Shown: one piece after another, positions 1 through 10,752 of the stretch
Numbering within the stretch: the first letter of the stretch is position 1
How the letters are laid out: each line of letters begins with the position of its first letter
Assembly: GCF_902167145.1 (NCBI RefSeq)
Contig: NC_050101.1
Span: 130,292,990 to 130,356,989, forward strand
Reading direction: 5' to 3'
DNA length: 64,000 nt
Origin: Zea mays
Lineage: Eukaryota; Streptophyta; Magnoliopsida; Poales; Poaceae
The notes under the pieces: model-generated
Databases searched by the model: none
Seen by the model: only the letters and a program-made list of their open reading frames with translations
What the model was told of the DNA's origin: nothing
Program-made: the position numbers and the translations under genes

Positions 1-943
1 GAGCCTTCTCCTTAATCAAATGGGTCACTTAGACCCCGCAAGGACCACCATACACTTAGGTGTCTCTCGATTTGATTACAAGTTGCTTGAGAACAAGAAA
101 GAGAAAGAAAGAAGGCAATCCAAGAGACAAGAGCTCAAAAGAACACAAAATCACTCTCTCGCAAGTCACTAAGTATTTGACATGGAATTGGGACTTGGAG
201 AGGCTTTGATCTTTTGAGTTGTGTCTAGGAGTGAATGCTAGAGCTCTTGTAATGAATGTGATGCTCAGAAATCTTTGATGCTTGGAGTGGTGGTGGTTGT
301 GGGGGTATTTATAGCCCTCAACCACCACATAGCCGTTGGGGCAGGCTGTTGTCGGTGGGCACACCGGACAGTCCGGTGAGCCTGCCATGTCACCCAACCT
401 TTAGGGTTCTAGAGCAGTTGACCGTTGGAGGCATGTCTTCTAGTGGCACCGGACAGTCCGGTGCCGCACTGGACACGCACTGTTCACTGTCCGGTGCGCC
501 TCTGACTTCTGCGCTCTGACTCTGCGCGCACTGTTCTTCACTGTTCACAGAGTCAGCGCCTTTTGCAGTCGACCGTTGCGCCGAGTAGCCGTTGCTCCGC
601 TGTCACACCGGACAGTCCGGTGGCACACCGGACGGTCCAGTGAATTATAGTGGAGCAGCGCTGGAGAAACCCGAGAGTGGCCAGTTTGTATCTGTACGAT
701 CCTGGTGCACCGGACATTGTCCGGTGGCACACCGGACAGTCCGGTGCGCCAGACCAGGGCACACTCGGTTTCTATTTGCTCCTTTGAATTGAACCCTATC
801 TTGTATATTTATTCGTTTGAGTTGAACCTTTACGCACCTGTAGAACATATAATCTAGAGCAAACTAGTTAGTCTATTATCTGTGTTGAGCATTCAACCAC
901 CAAAATTTATTTGTGAGAAAAGGTTAATCCTATTTCCCTTTCA
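1..943 (-). repeat. Partial Sirevirus (copia) LTR, minus orientation, cut by window edge (H)
   Basis: Read on the minus strand this begins TGAAAGGGAAATAGG at 943 and follows the same order of blocks as the Opie-like LTR of element A: TTTTGGTGGTTGAAT near the start, a field of CACCGGAC/GTCCGGTG palindromes (plus-strand positions about 361-380, 445-465, 608-640 and 709-748), a TATAAATA box at 306-313, then the leader with a block like GGTGGTCCTTGC near position 45. About 945 of an expected 1,300 bp are present; the rest lies left of the window. It interrupts a copia reverse-transcriptase fragment at 944. Whether it is a solo LTR or the end of a full element cannot be seen. The short ORFs across it are translations of the palindromes, not genes. 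Confidence 0.85.
306..313 (-). promoter_or_regulatory. TATA box of LTR H
   Basis: TATAAATA on the minus strand, in the same context (GGCTATAAATACCCC) as the LTR promoter of element A. Confidence 0.7.
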
Positions 944-1150
944 GAAGGATACTCACAATTTTCGAAGTCGAGATGTTGCTGAACATACACCTCTTCCTTG
1001 ATAGGGCCATTGAGGAAGACACTTTTCACATCCATTTGATACAACTTGAAGCGATGGTACGTAGCATAGGCAAGTAATATGCGAATTGACTCAAGCCTAG
1101 TTATAGGTGCATAGGTTTCATCGAAATCCAAACGTTCGACTTGTGAATAC
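944..1150 (-). pseudogene. pol: Copia reverse-transcriptase fragment (K), second part
   Basis: The minus-strand frame reads [20 protein letters not shown] and [19 protein letters not shown], the central part of a Sirevirus-type copia reverse transcriptase. It is cut at 944 by the start of LTR H and at 1150 by element A. The preceding part of the same protein lies at 10572-10752, so both pieces were one gene before A inserted. Substitutions within conserved blocks and the absence of flanking domains mark it as an old, non-functional fragment. Confidence 0.85.
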
Positions 1151-2459
1151 TGAAAGGGAATTAGGCTTACACCTAGTTCCTAAATAATTTTGGTGGTTGA
1201 ATTGCCCAACACAAATAATTGGACTAACTAGTTTGCTCTAGTGTATAAGTTATACAGGTGTAAAAGGTTCACACTTAGCCAATAAAAGATCAAATATTGG
1301 ATTCAACAAAGGAGCAAAGGGACAACCGAAGGCACCTCTGGTCTAGGACACCAGACTGTCCGGTGTACACCGGACAGTGTCCGGTGCACCAGAGGACTCC
1401 AACTCAAACTTGCCACCTTCGGGAATTTCCAGAGGCACTCCGCTATAATTCACCGGACTGTTCGGTGTACACCGGACAGTGTCCGGTGCTCCAAGGAAGA
1501 GCGGCCTCCGGAACTCGCCAGCCTCGGGAAAACGTAGCGGCTGCTCCGCTATAATTCACCGGACATGTCCGGTGTACACCGGACTGTCCGGTGCAACTCC
1601 GGAGCAACGGCTACTTCGCGCCAACGGTCATCTGCAGGCGCATTCAATGCGCGCCAGAAGCGCGCAGAAGTCAGACACGCGCGCGCTGGCACACCGGACA
1701 TTAAACAGTACATGTCCGTTGTGCACCGGACATCCAGGCGGACCCAGAAGTCAGAAGCTCCAACGGTCAGAATCCAACGGCATTGGTGACGTGGCTGGCG
1801 CACCGGACATGTCCGGTGTGCACCGGACTGTCCGGTGCACCATACGACAGACAGCCTCCACCAACGGTCATGTTTGGTGGTTGGGGCTATAAATACCCCA
1901 ACCACCCCACCATTCATTGCATCCAAGTTTTCCAGCTTCCAACTACTATACAAGAGCTAGCATTCATTGCAAAGCACACCAAAAAGAGATCAAATCCTCT
2001 CCCAACTCCACACAAAGCCTTAGTGACTAGAGAGAGTGATTTGTAGTGTTCATTTGAGCTCTTGCGCTTGGATCGCTTCTTTTCTTTCGCATTCTTTCTT
2101 GTGATCAAACACTCACTTGTACTTGAGGCAAGAGACACCAATTGTGTGGTGGTCCTTGCAGGAAGTTTGATTCCCAAGTGATTTGAGAAGAGAAGCTCAC
2201 TCGGTCCGTGGCATCGTTTGAGAGAGGGAAGGGTTGAAAGAGACCCGGCCTTTGTGGCCTCCTCAACGGGGAGTAGGTTTGCAAGAACCGAACCTCGGTA
2301 AAACAAATCCGCGTGTCTCACTCTTCATTTGCTTGCGATTTGTTTTTCACCCTCTCTAGCGGACTCGTTTGTATTTCTAACGCTAACCCGACTTGTAGTT
2401 GTGTTTATATTTGTAAATTTCAGTTTTGCCCTATTCACCCCCCCTCTAGGCGACTATCA
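1151..2459 (+). repeat. 5' LTR of element A
   Basis: A 1,309-bp LTR starting TGAAAGGGAATTAGG and ending CGACTATCA. The U3 part holds CACCGGAC/GTCCGGTG palindromes around 1348-1389, 1450-1486, 1558-1592, 1691-1733 and 1799-1840, upstream of a TATA box at 1888-1895. Such palindromes are known in Sirevirus LTRs and probably act as cis-regulatory sites. Relative to the 3' LTR it carries an extra palindrome half-unit near 1350, which accounts for the 19-bp length difference. Confidence 0.93.
1888..1895 (+). promoter_or_regulatory. TATA box, 5' LTR of A
   Basis: TATAAATA in GGGGCTATAAATACCCC. It follows the palindrome field and lies about 570 bp before the LTR end, the position expected for the retrotransposon promoter. 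The 3' LTR copy is at 10000-10007. Confidence 0.8.
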
Positions 2460-2461
2460 AT

Positions 2462-2477
2462 TGGTATCAGAGCTCGG
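2462..2477 (+). other. Primer-binding site of A (tRNA-iMet-like)
   Basis: TGGTATCAGAGCTCGG two bases after the LTR end. It matches the complement of the 3' end of plant initiator tRNA-Met, the usual primer of copia elements. Confidence 0.85.
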
Positions 2478-2507
2478 TGCTTCATTAGAGCCTAACCGCT
2501 CGAAGTA

Positions 2508-5204
2508 ATGTCGGGAGATCACGCCAAGAGGGAGATGGAGACCGGCGACAAGCCCACTACAAGCCAAGGGAGCACTTCATCTGAAGAGTCCCGCACCAAG
2601 AGGAAGGAGAAGAAGAAGGACTCCTCCAAACGGAAGGAGAAAAGATCTTCTTCCTCACACCACAAAGAGAAGAAGGAAAAATCTTCTTCCCACAAGTCGC
2701 ATCGGAAAGGCGACAAGCACAAGAGGATGAGGAAGGTGGTCTACTACGAGACCGACACTTCATCAACATCGACCTCCGACTCCGATGCGCCGTCCGTAAC
2801 TTCTAAGCGCTAAGAGCGCAAGAAGTTTAGTAAGATCCCCTTACACTATCCTCGTACATCTAAACATACACCCTTACTTTCCGTCCCATTAGGCAAACCA
2901 CCAACTTTTGATGGTGAAGACTATGCTAGGTGGAGTGATTTAATGCGATTTCATCTAACCTCACTCCACAAAAGTATATGGGATGTTGTTGAGTTTGGTG
3001 CACAGGTACCATCCGTAGGGGATGAAGACTATGATGAGGATGAGGTGGCCCAAATCGAGCACTTCAACTCTCAAGCAACAACAATACTCCTCGCCTCTCT
3101 AAGTAGAGAGGAGTATAACAAAGTGCAAGGGTTGAAGAGCGCCAAGGAGGTTTGGGATGTGCTCAAAACCACACACGAAGGAGATGAGCTCACAAAGATC
3201 ACCAAGCGGGAGACGATCGAGGGGGAGCTCGGTCGGTTCCGGCTTCGCAAAGGGGAGGAGCCACAAAACATGTACAACCGGCTCAAGACTTTGGTGAATC
3301 AAGTACGCAACCTCGGGAGCAAAAAGTGGGATGACCACGAGGTGGTTAAGGTTATTCTAAGATCTCTTATTTTCCTTAACCCTACTCAAGTTCAATTAAT
3401 CTGTGGCAACCCAAGATATATACTAATGACCCCCGAGGAAGTAATCGGGAATTTTGTAAGTTTTGAGTGCATGATCGAAGGCTCGAGGAAGATCAACGAG
3501 CTTGATGATCCCTCCACATCTGAAGCTCAACCCGTCGCATTCAAGGCGACGGAGGAAAAGAAGGAGGAGTCTACATCAAGTAGACAACCTATCGACGCCT
3601 CGAAGCTCGACAATGAGGAAATGGCGCTCGTCATCAAGAGCTTCCGCCAAATCCTCAAGCAACGGAAGGGAAAGGATTACAAATCCCATTCCAAAAAGGT
3701 TTGCTACAAGTGTGGTAAGCCCGGTCACTTTATAGCTAAATGTCCATTATCAAGTGACAGTGACAGGGATAACGACAAGAAGGGCAAGAGGAGAGAAAAG
3801 AAGAGGTACTACAAGAAGAGGGGCGGCGATGCCCACGTGTGCCGCGAGTGGGATTCCAACGAGAGCTCCACCGACTCCTCCGACGACGAGGACGCCGCCA
3901 ACATCGCCGTCACCAAGGGACTCCTCTTCCCCAACGTCGGCCACAAGTGCCTCATGGCAAAGGACGGCAAAAAGAAGAAGGTTAAATCTAAATCCTCCAC
4001 TAGATATGAATCCTCTAGTGATGAAAATGTTAGTGATGAGGAAGATAACTTGCGATCTCTTTTTGCCAACCTTAACATGGAACAAAAAGAAAAATTAAAT
4101 GAATTGATTAGTGCTATTCATGAAAAGGATGACCTTTTGGATTCCCAAGAGGACTTCCTAATTAAGGAAAACAAGAAACATGTTAAGGTTAAAAATGCTT
4201 ATGCTCTAGAAGTAGAAAAATGTGAAAAATTGTCTAGTGAGCTAAGCACTTGCCATGAGACTATAGACAACCTTAGAAATGAGAGTTCTAATTTATTAGC
4301 TAAGGTTGATACTCATGTTTGTAATGTTTCAATTCCCAATCTTAGAAATGATAATGATGATCTACTTTCTAAGATTGAAGAATTAAACTCATCTCTTGCT
4401 AGCCTTAAGAATGAAAATGAAAAATTAATTGCTAAGGCTAAAGATTTTGATGTTTGCAATGCTACTATTTCCGACCTTAGAAGTAAAAATGAAATATTGC
4501 ATGCTAAGGTTGTAGAACTAAAATCTTGCAAAACCTCTACATCTACCGTTGAGCACACTTCTGTTTGTACTAGATGTAGAGATGTTAATGTTGATGCTAT
4601 ACATGATCACATGGCTTTAATTAAACAACAAAATGATCATATAGCTAAATTAGATGCTAAAATTGACGAGCATAACTTAGAAAATGAAAAATTTAAATTT
4701 GCTAGAAGCATGCTCTATAGTGGGAGACGCCCTGGCATCAAAGATGGCATTGGCTTCCAAAGGGGAGACAATGTCAAACTTAATGCCCCTCCTAAGAAAT
4801 TGTCCAACTTTGTTAAGGGCAAGGCTCCCATGCCTCAGGATAACGAGGGTTACATTTTATACCCTGCCGGTTATCCCGAGGACAAAATTAGGAGAATTCA
4901 TTCTAGGAAGTCTCACTCTGGCACTAACCATGCTTTTATGTATAAGGGTGAGACATCTAGCTCTAGGCAACCAACCCGTGCTAAGTTGCCTAAGAAGAAA
5001 ACTCCTAGTGCATCAAATGAACATAGTCTTTCATTTAAAACTTTTGATGCATCTTATGTTTTGACTAATAAATCCGGCAAGGTAGTTGCCAAATATGTTG
5101 GGGGCAAGCACAAGGGGTCAAAGACTTGTGTTTGGGTACCCAAAGTTCTTGTGTCTAATGCCAAAGGACCCAAAACCATTTGGGTACCTAAAGTCAAGAA
5201 CTGA
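2508..5204 (+). pseudogene. gag: gag of element A (capsid/nucleocapsid), one nonsense codon
   Basis: Gag assembles the cytoplasmic virus-like particle and binds the genomic RNA. The frame starts at ATG 2508 and stays in one phase to TGA 5202-5204, except for an in-frame TAA at 2811-2813, after a Lys/Ser-rich N-terminus. The rest (from about 2814) contains the copia-type Gag core (GKPPTFDGEDYARW; NRLKTLVNQVRNLGSKKW), one zinc knuckle CYKCGKPGHFIAKC (about 3702-3743), then a long Asn/Lys/Glu-rich predicted coiled coil typical of large Sirevirus Gag proteins. The pol frame opens 13 bases after the Gag stop in a different phase. The nonsense codon would truncate Gag after about 101 residues. Confidence 0.9.
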
Positions 5205-5217
5205 ACTTGTTTTGTAG

Positions 5218-8200
5218 GTTTATGCATCCGGGGGCTCAAGTTGGATACTCGACAGCGGGTGCACAAACCACATGACAAGGGAGAAGAAGATGTTCTCCTC
5301 CTATGAGAAAAACCAAGATCCCCAACGAGCGATCACATTCGGGGATGGAAACCAAGGTTTGGTCAAAGGATTGGGTAAAATTGCTATATCTCCTGACCAT
5401 TCTATCTCCAATGTTTTTCTTGTAGATTCATTAGATTACAATTTGCTTTCTGTATCTCAATTATGCAAAATGGGCTACAACTGTCTATTTACTGATGTAG
5501 GTGTCACTGTCTTTAGAAGAAGTGATGATTCAATAGCATTTAAGGGAGTGTTAGAGGGTCAGCTATACTTGGTAGATTTTGATAGAGCTGAACTCGACAC
5601 TTGCTTAATTGCTAAGACTAACATGGGCTGGCTCTGGCATCGCCGACTAGCACATGTTGGGATGAAGAATCTTCACAAGCTTCTAAAGGGAGAACACATT
5701 TTAGGACTAACAAATGTTCATTTTGAGACAGACAGGGTTTGTAGCGCATGCCAGGCAGGAAAGCAAGTTGGTGCCCATCATCCACACAAAAACATCATGA
5801 CGACCGACAGGCCGCTTGAGCTACTCCACATGGATCTATTCGGCCCGATTGCTAACATAAGCATCGGCGGGAGTAAGTATTGTCTGGTAATAGTGGATGA
5901 TTATTCTCGCTTCACTTGGGTATTCTTTTTACAGGAAAAATCTCAAACCCAAGAGACCTTAAAGGGATTCTTGAGATGAGCTCAAAATGAGTTCGGCTTA
6001 AGGATCAAGAAGGTTAGAAGCGACAACGGGACGGAGTTCAAGAACTCTCAAATTGAAGGCTTCCTTGAGGAGGAGGGCATCAAGCATGAGTTCTCTTCTC
6101 CCTACACACCACAACAAAATGGTGTAGTGGAGAGGAAGAATAGAACTCTATTAGACATGGCAAGAACCATGCTTGATGAGTACAAGACTTCGGATCGGTT
6201 TTGGGCCGAGGCGGTCAACACCGCTTGCTACGCCATCAACCGGTTATATCTTCACCGAATCCTCAAGAAGACATCTTATGAACTCCTAACCGGTAAAAAG
6301 CCCAATATTTCATATTTTAGAGTCTTTGGTAGCAAATGCTTTATTCTTGTTAAAAGAGGTAGAAAATCTAAATTTGCTCCTAAGACTGTAGAAGGCTTTT
6401 TACTAGGATATGACTCAAACACAAGGGCATATAGAGTCTTTAACAAGTCCTCCGGACAAGTTGAAGTTTCTTGTGACGTTGTGTTTGATGAGACTAACGG
6501 CTCTCAAGTAGAGCAAGTTGATCTTGATGAGACAGGTATTGAAGAGGCTCCGTGCATCGCGCTAAGGAACATGTCCATTGGGGATGTGTGTCCTAAGGAA
6601 TCCGAAGAGCCTCCAAATGCACAAGATCAACCATCCTCCTCCACGCAAGCATCTCCACTGACTCAAAATGAGGATGAAGCTCAAGTTGATGAAGTAGAAG
6701 ATCAAGCAAATGAGCCACCTCAAGATGATGGCAATGATCAAGGGGGAGATGCAAATGATCAAGACAAGGAGGATGAAGAGCAAAGACCGCCACACCCAAG
6801 AGTCCACCAAGCAATTCAACGAGATCACCCCGTCGACACCATCCTCGGCGACATTCATAAGGGGGTAACTACTAGATCTCGTGTTGCACATTTTTGTGAA
6901 CATTACTCTTTTGTTTCCTCTATTGAGCCACACAGGGTAGAGGAAGCACTCCAAGATTCGGATTGGGTGGTGGCGATGCAAGAGGAGCTCAACAACTTCA
7001 CTAGGAATGAGGTATGGCATTTAGTTCCACGTCCTAATCAAAATGTTGTAGGAACCAAATGGGTCTTCCGCAACAAGCAAGACGAGCATGGTGTGGTGAC
7101 AAGGAACAAAGCTCGACTTGTGGCCAAGGGATACTCCCAAGTCGAAGGTTTGGATTTCGGTGAAACCTATGCACCCGTATCTAGGCTTGAGTCAATTCGC
7201 ATATTATTGGCCTATGCTACTTACCATGGCTTTAAGCTCTATCAAATGGACGTGAAAAGTGCCTTCCTCAATGGACCAATCAAGGAAGAGGTCTATGTTG
7301 AGCAACCTCCCGGCTTTGAAGACAGTGAGTATCCTAACCATGTCTATAAGCTCTCTAAGGCGCTTTATGGGCTCAAGCAAGCCCCAAGAGCATGGTATGA
7401 ATGCCTTAGAGATTTCCTTATCACTAATGGCTTCAAAGTCGGAAAGGCCGATCCTACTCTATTTACTAAAACTCTTGAAAATGACTTGTTTGTATGCCAA
7501 ATTTATGTTGATGATATTATCTTTGGGTCTACTAACGAGTCTACTTGTGAAGAATTTAGTAGGATCATGACACAAAAGTTCGAGATGTCTATGATGGGGG
7601 AGTTGAAGTATTTCTTAGGATTTCAAGTAAAGCAACTCCAAGAAGGCACCTTCCTAAGCCAAACGAAGTACACTCAAGATATTCTAAGCAAGTTTGGAAT
7701 GAAGGATGCTAAGCCCATCAAGACACCCATGGGAACTAATGGGCATCTCGACCTCGACACGGGAGGTAAGTCCGTGGATCAAAAGGTATACCGGTCGATG
7801 ATAGGTTCTTTACTCTATTTATGTGCATCTCGACCGGATATTATGCTTTCCGTATGCATGTGTGCAAGATTCCAAGCCGACCCTAAGGAAGCTCACCTTA
7901 CGGCCGTGAAACGAATCTTGAGATATTTGGCTTATACACCTAAGTTTGGCTTTGGTACCCTCGGGGATCCACATTTGATTTGATTGGTTATTCGGATGAT
8001 GATTGGGCGGGGTGTAAAATCAACAGAAAGAGCACATCAGGGACTTGCCAGTTCTTGGGAAGATCCTTGGTGTCTTGGGCTTCAAAGAAGCAAAATTCGG
8101 TCGCTCTTTCCACCGCCGAAGCCGAGTACATTACCTTAGGCCATTGTTGCCCGCAATTACTTTGGATGAGGCAAACCCTGTGGGACTACGGTTACAAATT

Positions 8201-8459
8201 AACCAAAGTCCCTTTGCTATGTGATAATGAGAGTGCAATCAAGATGGCGGATAATCCCGTCGAGCATAGCCGCACTAAACACATAGCCATTCGGTATCAT
8301 TTTCTTAGGGATCACCAACAAAAGGGAGATATCGAGATTTCATATATTAATACTAAAGATCAATTAGCTGATATCTTTACCAAGCCACTTGATGAACAAA
8401 CTTTTAACAAACTTAGGCATGAGCTAAATATTCTTGATTCTAGGAACTTCTTTTGTTAA
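5218..8459 (+). pseudogene. pol: pol of element A (protease-integrase-RT-RNase H), broken
   Basis: Copia polyprotein. The frame opens right after a TAG at 5215-5217. Visible in order: aspartic protease motif LDSGCTNHM (about 5248), GAG-pre-integrase [11 protein letters not shown] (about 5630), integrase core with [15 protein letters not shown] and NGVVERKN (about 5830-6140), reverse transcriptase with [12 protein letters not shown] and [10 protein letters not shown] (about 6960-7600), and RNase H with CKINRKSTSGT, STAEAEY and LCDNESAI (7980-8459). An in-frame TGA at 5977-5979 interrupts the integrase core. A single-base loss near 7952 shifts the frame just before RNase H, so reverse transcriptase ends at TGA 7981-7983 while RNase H continues in another phase. 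The catalytic motifs themselves look intact. Confidence 0.92.
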
Positions 8460-9281
8460 TTTGCACACATAGCTCATTTATATACCTTTGATCATATCTC
8501 TTTCATATGCTATGACTAATGTGTTTTCAAGTCTATTTCAAACCAAGTCATAGGTATATTGAAAGGGAATTGAAGTCTTCGGCGAAGACAAAGGCTTCCA
8601 CTCCGCAACTCATCCTTCGTCGTCGCTCCGTGTCACTCTCTATCTTTGGGGGAAAGAGCAAAAGGACTTCGTCTTTGGTATAATCTTCACTCATTTATTT
8701 ATGACCAAAGGGGAAGAAAGTAATGTAAGGGCTCTATTGATTCCGTTTTTGGCGATTCATGCCAAAGGGGGAGAGAGTAAGAGCCCAAAGCAAAAGGACC
8801 GCACCACACCACCAATTTCAAAAACTTAGTTTTTCAAAGAGTATTTTTCAATTGGTATCCTATTGTGTTCAAAAGGGGGAGAAAGTAGTATTTCAAAAAG
8901 GATCTATCAAAACCCTCTTGAACACTAAGAGGAGGATCTCATTTAGGGGGAGTTTTGTTTAGTCAAAGGAAGAGCATTTGAAACAGGGGGAGAAAATTTC
9001 AAATCTTGAAAATGCTTTACAAAATCCTATTCATTTACCTTTGACTATTTGCAAAAGAACTTTGAAAAGAATTTACAAAAGAGTTTGCAAAAACAAAACA
9101 TGTGGTGCAAGCGTGGTCCAAAATGTTAAAAACAAAGAAACGATCCATGCATATCTTGTAAGTATTAATATTGGCTCAATTCTAAGCAACCTTTGCACTT
9201 ACATTATGCAAACTAGTTCAATTATGCACTTCTATATCTGCTTTGGTTTGTGTTGGCATCAATCACCAAAAAGGGGGAGAT
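8460..9281 (+). other. 3' untranslated region of A with multiple polypurine tracts
   Basis: About 820 bp between pol and the 3' LTR with no credible gene and no room for an env-like ORF. It repeats AGGGGGAG-type tracts (around 8764, 8873, 8945, 8985), and the last, AAAAAGGGGGAGAT at 9268-9281, adjoins the 3' LTR and serves as the plus-strand primer. Multiplied polypurine tracts are a known Sirevirus feature. Confidence 0.8.
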
Positions 9282-10571
9282 TGAAAAGGAATTAGGCTTA
9301 CACCTAGTTCCTAAATAATTTTGGTGGTTGAATTGCCCAACACAAATAATTGGACTAACTAGTTTGCTCTAGTGTATAAGTTATACAGGTGTAAAAGGTT
9401 CACACTTAGCCAATAAAAGATCAAATATTGGATTCAACAAAGGAGCAAAGGGACAACCGAAGGCACCTCTGGTCTGGGGCACCGGACAGTGTCCAGTGCA
9501 CCAGAGGACTCCAACTCAAACTTGCCACCTTCGGGAATTTCTAGAGGCACTCCGCTATAATTCACCGGACTGTCCGGTGTACACCGGACAGTGTCCGGTG
9601 CTCCAAGGAAGAGCGGCCTCCGGAACTCGCCAGCCTCGGGAAAACGTAGCGGCTGCTCCGCTATAATTCACCGGACATGTCCGGTGTACACCGGACTGTC
9701 CGGTGCAACTCCGGAGCAACGGCTACTTCGCGCCAACGGTCACCTGTAGGCGCATTCAATGCGCGCCAGAAGAGCGCAGAAGTCAGACACGCGCGCGCTG
9801 GCACACCGGACATTAAACAGTACATGTCCGGTGTGCACCGGACATCCAGGCGGGCCCAGAAGTCAGAAGCTCCAACGGTCAGAATCCAACGGCATTGGTG
9901 ACGTGGCTGGCGCACCGGACATGTCCGGTGTGCACCGGACTGTCCGGTGCACCATACGACAGACAGCCTCCACCAACGGTCATGTTTGGTGGTTGGGGCT
10001 ATAAATACCCCAACCACCCCACCATTCATTGCATCCAAGTTTTCCAGCTTCCAACTACTATACAAGAGCTAGCATTCATTGCAAAGCACACCAAAAAGAG
10101 ATCAAATCCTCTCCCAACTCCACACAAAGCCTTAGTGACTAGAGAGAGTGATTTGTAGTGTTCATTTGAGCTCTTGCGCTTGGATCGCTTCTTTTCTTTC
10201 GCATTCTTTCTTGTGATCAAACACTCACTTGTACTTGAGGTAAGAGACACCAATTGTGTGGTGGTCCTTGCGGGAAGTTTGATTCCCAAGTGATTTGAGA
10301 AGAGAAGCTCACTCGGTCCGTGGGATCGTTTGAGAGAGGGAAGGGTTGAAAGAGACCCGGCCTTTGTGGCCTCCTCAACGGGGAGTAGGTTTGCAAGAAC
10401 CGAACCTCGGTAAAACAAATCCGCGTGTCTCACTCTTCATTTGCTTGCGATTTGTTTTTCACCCTCTCTAGCGGACTCGTTTGTATTTCTAATGCTAACC
10501 CGGCTTGTAGTTGTGTTTATATTTGTAAATTTCAGTTTTGCCCTATTCACCCCCCCTCTAGGCGACTATCA
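9282..10571 (+). repeat. 3' LTR of element A
   Basis: 1,290 bp, starting TGAAAAGGAATTAGG and ending CGACTATCA, nearly the same as the 5' LTR. Its main difference is one fewer palindrome half-unit near 9480. It is followed by the target duplication AATAC (10572-10576). Confidence 0.93.
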
Positions 10572-10752
10572 AATACCCCTTAGCCATGGGTCAAGCTTTG
10601 TTCCTACTCACCACACCATGATCATCATGTTTGTCACGGAATACCCACTTGGTACCTACAACATTTTGGTTAGGACGTGGAACTAAATGCCAAACCTTAT
10701 TCCTCGTGAAGTTGTTGAGCTCCTCTTGCATTGCCATCACCCAGGCTGCCCC
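10572..10752 (-). pseudogene. pol: Copia reverse-transcriptase fragment (K), first part
   Basis: The minus-strand frame reads [20 protein letters not shown], then [20 protein letters not shown], the start of the copia reverse-transcriptase domain. It joins the fragment at 944-1150 across element A. To its right (from about 10753) the sequence changes abruptly to gypsy LTR material. There is no upstream integrase, so it was already a fragment when A inserted. Confidence 0.85.

Larger units (their letters stand above)
1151..10571 (+). mobile_element. Complete Opie-like Sirevirus (Ty1/copia) retrotransposon A
   Basis: A 9,421-bp element with two LTRs (1151-2459 and 9282-10571), a tRNA-iMet-like primer-binding site, gag, pol (protease, integrase, reverse transcriptase, RNase H in copia order), several polypurine tracts and the 5-bp target duplication AATAC at 1146-1150 and 10572-10576. 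Integrase preceding reverse transcriptase identifies copia. The palindrome-rich LTRs and repeated AGGGGGAG tracts are hallmarks of the Sirevirus lineage. Gag has one nonsense codon and pol has one nonsense codon and one frameshift, so this copy cannot supply its own proteins but could in principle be moved in trans. It inserted into the minus-strand copia fragment K. Confidence 0.95.

Noticed and set aside
592..1892. ORFs with repeated CHRTVRC/TGQSGAP-like peptides (also 9661-10065, 30131-30733, 37831-38451)
   Set aside because: They are translations of CACCGGACTGTCCGGTG palindromes in LTRs, appear on both strands and several phases, and have no domain.
2462..2477. tRNA gene at the primer-binding sites
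   Set aside because: Only the short complement of a tRNA 3' end is present; no cloverleaf follows.
2313..2495. Short ORFs across LTR ends and primer sites
   Set aside because: They overlap non-coding LTR/PBS junctions and differ between paired LTRs.
8460..9281. Possible env-like third ORF in Sirevirus A
   Set aside because: The region is too short and holds only small frames between polypurine tracts.
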